This document shows, in pieces, positions 1 to 5,526 of a stretch of 5,526 nt of DNA. A program made the translations under genes and the position numbers. Within the stretch, counting starts at the first letter, position 1; the number at the start of each line of letters is the position of its first letter. Source of the stretch: Streptomyces speibonae (GTDB lineage: Bacteria > Actinomycetota > Actinomycetes > Streptomycetales > Streptomycetaceae); contig KL568552.1 in assembly GCA_000715605.1 (NCBI GenBank), positions 20,558 through 26,083 on the forward strand, in the 5' to 3' direction. Below the pieces are notes generated by a model that saw only the letters and a program-made list of their open reading frames with translations, was not told where the DNA came from and made no database searches.

Positions 1-225
1 CCCCGCGGCCGCGGAACCCGCCGGTGCCGAGGTCGCAGGCGCCCCCGGCTTGTAGTCGGCGAAGAAGTCCCACCAGGCTCGGTCCACCGAGTTCGGGTCC
101 TGGAGGTACTGCTGGTAGATCTCGTCGACGAGCCATTCGTTGGCACCGAAGGCCGCAGCGGGGTTCTTGCCCGCTTGGTCGGTGTCGGTCGAGGTGCTCG
201 AGTTACTGGGGGACTGTGGCGACAC
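1..225 (-). CDS. kgd: Multifunctional 2-oxoglutarate decarboxylase/dehydrogenase E1 (KGD/SucA), N-terminal fragment
   Basis: Only the first 75 codons are in the window; the rest runs off the left edge. The peptide has a Ser/Thr-rich start (MSPQSPSNSSTSTDTD), then a conserved block at about residues 25-55 containing AFGANEWLVDEIYQQYLQDP and AWWDFFADY, then an Ala/Pro linker. That block is the N-terminal helical signature of 2-oxoglutarate dehydrogenase E1 proteins. In actinobacteria this segment precedes an E2-like succinyltransferase domain fused to the ThDP-dependent E1 domains, making one large TCA-cycle enzyme that acts on 2-oxoglutarate in the cytoplasm; in this family it is inhibited by the FHA protein GarA/OdhI. 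The fused domains themselves are not visible here. The start is GTG at 225-223: reading upstream in frame for at least 45 bases shows no other ATG, GTG or TTG. A purine-rich GGAAGAGGG lies upstream (about 245-237), a slightly long spacing. Identity is confident; the domain layout beyond residue 75 is inferred from the family. Confidence 0.92.
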   Translation of the reverse strand, partial: MSPQSPSNSSTSTDTDQAGKNPAAAFGANEWLVDEIYQQYLQDPNSVDRAWWDFFADYKPGAPATSAPAGSAAAG

Positions 226-275
226 GGCGTCAACCGCCCTCTTCCGCTTCGCAAGATGATGGACAGCGGAAATAA

Positions 276-305
276 AGGCTACGCCCCCCGACGCGAGAAG
301 GTCAG
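276..305 (-). promoter_or_regulatory. Candidate housekeeping promoter for kgd
   Basis: Reading the minus strand, CTGACC (305-300) and TAGCCT (281-276) are separated by 18 bases. They resemble the TTGACA and TANNNT elements of vegetative (HrdB-type) promoters. Transcription would begin near 270, leaving a leader of roughly 45 bases before the GTG start at 225. This is pattern matching only; the -35 element matches consensus at four of six positions. A short GCAA-N6-TTGC palindrome lies just upstream at 327-340. Confidence 0.35.
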
Positions 306-355
306 GCCGGGCCGCTTCAACGTCGTGCAAGTCACATTGCCGCATGTGTTTCGGC

Positions 356-373
356 GCGGGAAATGGCGGGAAA
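356..373. repeat. Short direct repeat, 10-bp period, upstream of kgd
   Basis: GCGGGAAA occurs at 356-363 and again at 366-373, separated by TG, so the copies are exactly 10 bp apart, about one helical turn. On the minus strand this reads as two TTTCCCGC copies about 130 bp upstream of the kgd start and about 50 bp upstream of the candidate -35 element. Tandem sites on one DNA face are the usual target of OmpR-family regulators, and such a regulator is encoded nearby, but no binding is shown by the sequence. A similar TTTCCCCGC (plus strand, 3203-3211) is the only other variant I noticed. Confidence 0.4.
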
Positions 374-420
374 CAACCGAGGTTCCGGTCCTTGCTGCGG
401 CTTTCGGCATCACTCGGCCG

Positions 421-448
421 GGGCCTGGCGCGCGGTTCGCGCGGGCCC
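421..448 (-). terminator. GC-rich hairpin, probable terminator of the kinase operon
   Basis: On the minus strand, GGGCC (448-444) pairs with GGCCC (425-421), and CGCGCG (443-438) pairs with CGCGCG (434-429) around a three-base AAC loop, with a three-base bulge at 428-426. This gives 11 base pairs, nearly all G-C. It lies about 70 bases past the histidine kinase stop codon and upstream of the kgd promoter region, the expected place for a terminator between two same-strand units. There is no U-tract, which is common for Streptomyces terminators, so the function is inferred from structure and position. Confidence 0.5.
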
Positions 449-460
449 GTGCCTGATCAC

Positions 461-484
461 ACGTGTCCGTCAGTGCCGACACGT
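461..484 (-). terminator. Hairpin ACGTGTC-N10-GACACGT downstream of the kinase gene
   Basis: Perfect 7-bp arms (461-467 and 478-484) flank a 10-base spacer, starting 33 bases after the kinase stop codon. In RNA this would be a moderate hairpin and could act with the stronger hairpin at 421-448 as a tandem terminator. No U-tract follows on the minus strand. A protein-binding inverted repeat is the alternative reading, because the arms also form a spaced palindrome in DNA. Confidence 0.4.
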
Positions 485-516
485 TTGGATCTTGCGGCTC
501 CGCTTCGAACTTTACG

Positions 517-1629
517 TCAACTTGGTACGGATGGTGCTCCCGGAAGAGTGATCAGAATCCGGCAACCCCGCTCGGATTCGGCCACTCCGATCCGGCCCCC
601 GTGCAGATCGACGGCCCAGCGGGCGATCGCCAGACCGAGACCGGTGCCGCCGTCGCTGCCCGGTCCGTGCGGACGGTTGACGTTGCCGCGGTTGAACCGC
701 TCGAAGACCCGCCGCCACTCCGTGCGCGGAATGCCGGGACCCTCGTCCAGCACCTCGAGCTCCAGCGAGTCCGGCTGGGCGCCGCGCCGCGCCCGCACCG
801 TCACACGGCCGTGCGGCGGGCTGTGCTTGACCGCGTTGTCGATGAGGTTCGCGACGACCTGGTGGATGCGCTCGGGGTCGGCGTGCGCGGTGAGCTCCGG
901 CGGCGACACGTCGAGGTGCAGATGCACGTCCGTCCGGGTGTGGCTGCCGGACCCGGAGGCCATGCCCGCGCGGGCCGAGGACAGCATGTTGGCCTCCTTG
1001 AGCACGCCGGACAGGTACGGCCACACCTCGAACCGGCGCTTGCGCAGCGGCACGACCCCGTTGTCCAGGCGGGACAGGTCCAGCAGCGTCTCCACCAGGC
1101 GTCCGAGCCGCTCCGTCTGCCGCAGGGCCGTGCGCATCGTCTCGGGGTCGGCCTCGGTGACGCCGTCGACGATGTTCTCCAGCACCGCGCGCAGGCCCGC
1201 GATGGGGGTGCGCAGCTCGTGCGAGACGTTGGCCACCAGCTCCTTGCGCTGGAGGTCCTGGGCCTCCAGCTCGTCGGCCATGACGTTGATCGTCTGGGCC
1301 AGGTCGCCCAGCTCGTCCCGGCGGTTCTCGCGCACCCGGCGGGTGTAGTCGCCGTGCGAGATGGACCGTGCCACGGTGTTCATGTCGTCCAGCGGCGCGG
1401 TGAGCGAGTGCGCCACGAACTGGGTGATCAGCAGCGTGGCGATCATCGAGAAGACCGTGATGAAGCGCAGCTCCGTCTTGGTGTGCACCGCGATCACCGA
1501 CAGTCCCGTGGTGATCAGCACCGAGACGACGACCAGCGCACCCAGCTTGGTCTTGATCGAGAACGGGCGTACGCCGCCCCAGGGCTGCGCGGACCCGGGG
1601 TCTCTGCGTCCGGCCGGCCCGTCGGTCAT
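517..1629 (-). CDS. Two-component sensor histidine kinase, short-loop membrane type
   Basis: A 370-residue membrane kinase that should autophosphorylate on His and pass phosphate to the regulator encoded just upstream. Two hydrophobic segments (about residues 28-48 and 56-74) flank a loop of only about seven residues (HTKTELR). A HAMP linker follows (about 74-125), then the dimerisation H-box with SHELRTP and phospho-accepting His137, the N-box NLIDNAVKHS (N261, N265), the G1 box DEGPGIP (295-301) and the G2 box GGTGLGLAIA (327-336). All catalytic boxes are intact, so an active HisKA-type kinase is expected. The ATG start at 1629-1627 overlaps the regulator's stop as ATGA, a sign of translational coupling; GGAG at 1644-1641 may assist initiation. 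The reading frame stays open further upstream, to about 1815, but that part only shadows the regulator and has non-coding composition (Arg/His/Pro/Gly-rich). The signal sensed is unknown. I do not recognise a named gene. Confidence 0.93.
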   Translation of the reverse strand: MTDGPAGRRDPGSAQPWGGVRPFSIKTKLGALVVVSVLITTGLSVIAVHTKTELRFITVFSMIATLLITQFVAHSLTAPLDDMNTVARSISHGDYTRRVRENRRDELGDLAQTINVMADELEAQDLQRKELVANVSHELRTPIAGLRAVLENIVDGVTEADPETMRTALRQTERLGRLVETLLDLSRLDNGVVPLRKRRFEVWPYLSGVLKEANMLSSARAGMASGSGSHTRTDVHLHLDVSPPELTAHADPERIHQVVANLIDNAVKHSPPHGRVTVRARRGAQPDSLELEVLDEGPGIPRTEWRRVFERFNRGNVNRPHGPGSDGGTGLGLAIARWAVDLHGGRIGVAESERGCRILITLPGAPSVPS

Positions 1630-2366
1630 GGCGTCGGCGTCTCCAGGGCGTAGCCCACGCCGTGCACGGTGCGGATGCGCTCGGCGCCGATCTTCCGGCG
1701 CAGTGCCTTGATGTGGCTGTCGACGGTGCGGGTGCCGGAGGCGTCCGCCCAGTCCCAGACCTCGGCCAGCAGCTGCTCCCGGGAGAGCACCGCGCGGGGC
1801 GTGTTCGCCAGGCACACCAGGAGGTCGAACTCGGTGGGCGTCAGGTGGACGTCCTCGCTGCGCACGCGCACCCTGCGCTGTGCGTGGTCGATCTCCAGCT
1901 CGCCGAGGCGCAGGATGCCGCTGCGCGGGGTGGTCGCGGCGAGCGCCGCGCGCTCCATGCGGCGCAGCAGCACATGCACGCGGGCCGCCAGCTCCCGCAT
2001 GGAGAACGGCTTGGTCATGTAGTCGTCGGCGCCGACGCCGAGACCGACCAGCATGTCGGTCTCGTCGTCCCGCGCGGTGAGCATCAGCACGGGCACCGGC
2101 CGCTGGGCCTGCACGCGGCGGCAGACCTCCAGGCCGTCGAAGCCCGGCAGCATGATGTCGAGGATCAGCAGGTCGGGCTGCCAGGCCTCCGCCGTGTCGA
2201 CCGCGGACGGGCCGTCGCTCGCCGTTTGCACCAGGAATCCCTCGGCGCGCAGGCGGGTCGCGATGGCGTCCACGATCGTCGCGTCGTCCTCGACCACCAG
2301 AACGCGGCGCTGCGCGCCGGGGGTGGTCGTCGCCGTGCCGTTGTGGGAGGTGTGTGTCTGCTCCAT
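1626..2366 (-). CDS. OmpR/PhoB-family response regulator
   Basis: A 246-residue cytoplasmic DNA-binding regulator, partner of the downstream kinase. After about 19 low-complexity residues, the receiver domain (about 20-135) shows the acidic pair E26/D27-D28 in RVLVVEDD, phospho-acceptor Asp70 in LLILDIMLPGFDGLE, Thr97 in VLMLTARDD and Lys119-Pro120 in DDYMTKPF. The C-terminal winged-helix domain (about 148-246) shows LTPTEFDLLVCLANTPRAVL, the recognition-helix region TVDSHIKALRRKIG, and the wing ending in IRTVHGVGYALE. These mark the OmpR/PhoB class, and the length is typical. The ATG start at 2366-2364 has a strong AGGGG ribosome site (2377-2373) six bases away. Kinase and regulator form one operon with a four-base overlap. 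The target genes are unknown; autoregulation and control of the adjacent kgd are plausible but untested. Confidence 0.95.
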   Translation of the reverse strand: MEQTHTSHNGTATTTPGAQRRVLVVEDDATIVDAIATRLRAEGFLVQTASDGPSAVDTAEAWQPDLLILDIMLPGFDGLEVCRRVQAQRPVPVLMLTARDDETDMLVGLGVGADDYMTKPFSMRELAARVHVLLRRMERAALAATTPRSGILRLGELEIDHAQRRVRVRSEDVHLTPTEFDLLVCLANTPRAVLSREQLLAEVWDWADASGTRTVDSHIKALRRKIGAERIRTVHGVGYALETPTP

Positions 2367-2491
2367 CGCCCGCCCCTGAGGTGTGCTTTATCCGGAATCC
2401 GTGGGGTGATCCGTCGTCTGCGCATCACTGCGATTGACGCTTGAATGATCGGCGTCAGGGCAGCAGCGTACGGGGATTCACTGTGGCTTTG
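2367..2491 (-). promoter_or_regulatory. Intergenic region upstream of the response regulator, with two interrupted inverted repeats
   Basis: This 125-bp gap must hold the promoter of the regulator-kinase operon unless the operon is read through from the aminopropyltransferase-like gene. TGACGC-N11-GCGTCA (2435-2457) is a perfect 6-bp-arm interrupted palindrome about 70-90 bp before the regulator start. GTGAT-N13-ATCAC (2406-2428) is a second, shorter one. As RNA, the first could also be a weak hairpin 35 bases after the upstream gene's stop. I find no convincing -35/-10 pair. An operator or autoregulatory site is the inference; a weak terminator is the alternative. Confidence 0.35.
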
Positions 2492-3181
2492 CTATCCAGG
2501 GCGGACACCGATGTGCACGGCGTCCGGAACGCCCCGGGCAACGGGGATCTCTTCGGTACGCACCTGTCGGAACCCGGCATTCCGCAAGGTTCCCTCGAAT
2601 TCCGGGGAGGGCTTGGCGGACCAGACGGCGAGTACTCCGCGCGGTTTCAACACCCGTGCGCAGGCCGCCAGTCCGGCCGGTGAATAGAGCCCCTCATTGC
2701 CCTCGGTGACGGTCCAGCCGGGCCCGTTGTCGATATCGAGGCACAGCGCGTCGAACGTGTCGGAAGTCTCATGGAGGTAACGGACCAGGTCCGCCTCGAC
2801 GATCTCCGCGCGGGGGTCGGCCAGGGCCGTCGCGGAGAGGTGGGCCAGCGGCCCCGCGCGGTGCCACTCGATGACCGCCGGCTCGCGCTCCACCACCGTG
2901 ATCCGCCCCCAGCGCGCCTGGCCGGCGGCGTGTGCGAGCGAGAAGCCGACCCCGAGGCCGCCGATCAGGACGTGCGGGTCCGCCGTGTCCGCGTCGAGGG
3001 CGGCGAGCGCCGCGTCCACGAGCAGCCGCTCCGAGCGCCCGTCGGAGGTGTCCATCAGGAAGCAGCCGTTGGCGATGATCTGCAGCAGTCCGCCGTGCCG
3101 GCGCAGCACGACCTCGCCGTACGGGCCCTCGCGGCGGTCCAGGACTTCGGGGGCTTCGGGAATGTCGGACGGGGTGGGCAT
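2492..3181 (-). CDS. Spermidine synthase-like / SAM-fold aminopropyltransferase-like protein
   Basis: A 229-residue soluble protein with the Rossmann fold shared by polyamine aminopropyltransferases and SAM-dependent methyltransferases. The N-terminal part (about 16-55) looks like the short beta domain of spermidine synthases (GEVVLRRHGGLLQIIANG). The nucleotide-binding loop is VLIGGLGVGFSL (71-82), the strand-2 acidic residues are E98/E100 in ITVVERE, and FDALCLDIDNGP (143-154) sits where the family carries its catalytic Asp (D149 or D151). The canonical GGGDGG loop is replaced by GGLGVG, and the protein is shorter than typical spermidine synthases (about 280-300 residues), so the real substrate may differ; a methyltransferase is possible. 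The ATG at 3181-3179 has AGGA (3192-3189) seven bases upstream. It is divergent from lon and upstream of the regulator-kinase operon on the same strand. No signal peptide or membrane segment is visible. The fold is secure; the reaction is not. Confidence 0.85.
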   Translation of the reverse strand: MPTPSDIPEAPEVLDRREGPYGEVVLRRHGGLLQIIANGCFLMDTSDGRSERLLVDAALAALDADTADPHVLIGGLGVGFSLAHAAGQARWGRITVVEREPAVIEWHRAGPLAHLSATALADPRAEIVEADLVRYLHETSDTFDALCLDIDNGPGWTVTEGNEGLYSPAGLAACARVLKPRGVLAVWSAKPSPEFEGTLRNAGFRQVRTEEIPVARGVPDAVHIGVRPG

Positions 3182-3243
3182 GCGTTCATCCTGACAGCCG
3201 CGTTTCCCCGCCGTTCACGGCCTCCCGGGGTACGGGGCGGTGA

Positions 3244-3256
3244 TCGCTCAGAGCGA
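3244..3256. promoter_or_regulatory. Perfect 13-bp palindrome in the divergent promoter region
   Basis: TCGCTC-A-GAGCGA is a perfect inverted repeat about 63 bp upstream of the aminopropyltransferase-like gene and about 77 bp upstream of lon, in the middle of their shared 151-bp region. It may be an operator serving one or both genes. It is short and GC-rich, so chance is not excluded. It does not match the HspR consensus. Confidence 0.35.
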
Positions 3257-3290
3257 ACGCGGGCCCGGGAACATTCGGCGGCTCCCCTGC

Positions 3291-3311
3291 ATTGAGTCGA
3301 CATAGCTCAAC
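3291..3311 (+). promoter_or_regulatory. HAIR element (HspR operator) upstream of lon
   Basis: ATTGAGT (3291-3297), a seven-base spacer, and GCTCAAC (3305-3311) match the HspR-associated inverted repeat CTTGAGT-N7-ACTCAAG at 11 of 14 arm positions, with the core TTGAG/CTCAA arms (3292-3296 and 3306-3310) perfect and correctly spaced. It ends 21 bases before the lon start codon. HspR, a MerR-type repressor working with DnaK, is known to control lon together with dnaK and clpB in Streptomyces, so this site predicts heat-inducible transcription. An in-frame TAG (3303-3305) inside the element rules out translation of lon starting further upstream. The exact -35/-10 positions are not clear to me. 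Confidence 0.85.
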
Positions 3312-3332
3312 TTGACTGCCGAAGGGGAGATC

Positions 3333-5526
<2,194 letters not shown>

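Noticed and set aside
279..482. Possible 67-residue small gene in the kgd-kinase gap (minus strand)
   Set aside because: It starts inside one hairpin, runs through the other and over the direct repeat, and has shadow-like composition with no clear ribosome site.
463..1653. Plus-strand open frame antisense to the histidine kinase (396 codons), and another at 344-1348
   Set aside because: Shadows of the kinase gene. The His/Arg/Val-rich or Ser/Arg-rich translations have no domain, while the minus strand encodes intact kinase boxes.
1630..1815. N-terminal extension of the histidine kinase reading frame
   Set aside because: It lies wholly inside the regulator gene and translates to Arg/His/Gly/Pro-rich sequence. 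The ATGA overlap start at 1629 is the standard arrangement.
1662..2444. Plus-strand open frame antisense to the response regulator (260 codons)
   Set aside because: Antisense to a gene with complete receiver and winged-helix motifs; low-complexity His/Gly/Val/Arg composition.
2771..3295. Plus-strand open frame antisense to the aminopropyltransferase-like gene (174 codons)
   Set aside because: Shadow reading; no motif, and it would run into the divergent promoter region.
3312..3317. TTGACT as a -35 element for lon
   Set aside because: A -10 at normal spacing would fall on or after the lon ATG, leaving no room for the evident ribosome site.

Overview
The window is high-GC actinobacterial DNA, almost certainly Streptomyces. 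The third codon position is nearly always G or C, there are no in-frame TTA codons in the genes called here, one gene uses a GTG start, and the gene content and order match what I remember of the S. coelicolor SCO5281-SCO5285 neighbourhood (recalled from memory, not searched).

From left to right: the first 225 bases are the N-terminal 75 codons of a minus-strand gene for the actinobacterial multifunctional 2-oxoglutarate decarboxylase/dehydrogenase E1 (kgd, often annotated sucA). Next is a 291-bp gap (226-516) that holds a candidate kgd promoter, a 10-bp-period direct repeat and two hairpins that probably end the upstream operon. A two-gene minus-strand operon follows: an OmpR/PhoB-type response regulator (1626-2366) and its sensor histidine kinase (517-1629), joined by an ATGA stop/start overlap. 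Upstream of it is a 125-bp gap with interrupted inverted repeats, then a minus-strand aminopropyltransferase-like (spermidine synthase-like) protein of 229 residues (2492-3181). A 151-bp divergent intergenic region separates that gene from lon (3333 to the right edge, plus strand), which encodes the ATP-dependent Lon protease and is cut off after its catalytic serine.

Functionally this looks like conserved chromosome-core territory, not a mobile or defence island: central carbon metabolism (kgd), signal transduction (kinase and regulator), a metabolic SAM-fold enzyme, and protein quality control (lon). The clearest regulatory element is a HAIR-type inverted repeat, the HspR operator, just upstream of lon, which points to heat-shock control. 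Less certain signals are the inverted repeats upstream of the response regulator and in the divergent region, the direct repeat upstream of kgd, and a histidine kinase with almost no extracytoplasmic sensor. I see no tRNA, rRNA, CRISPR, insertion sequence, phage gene or attachment site, and nothing that looks like an undescribed multi-gene system.
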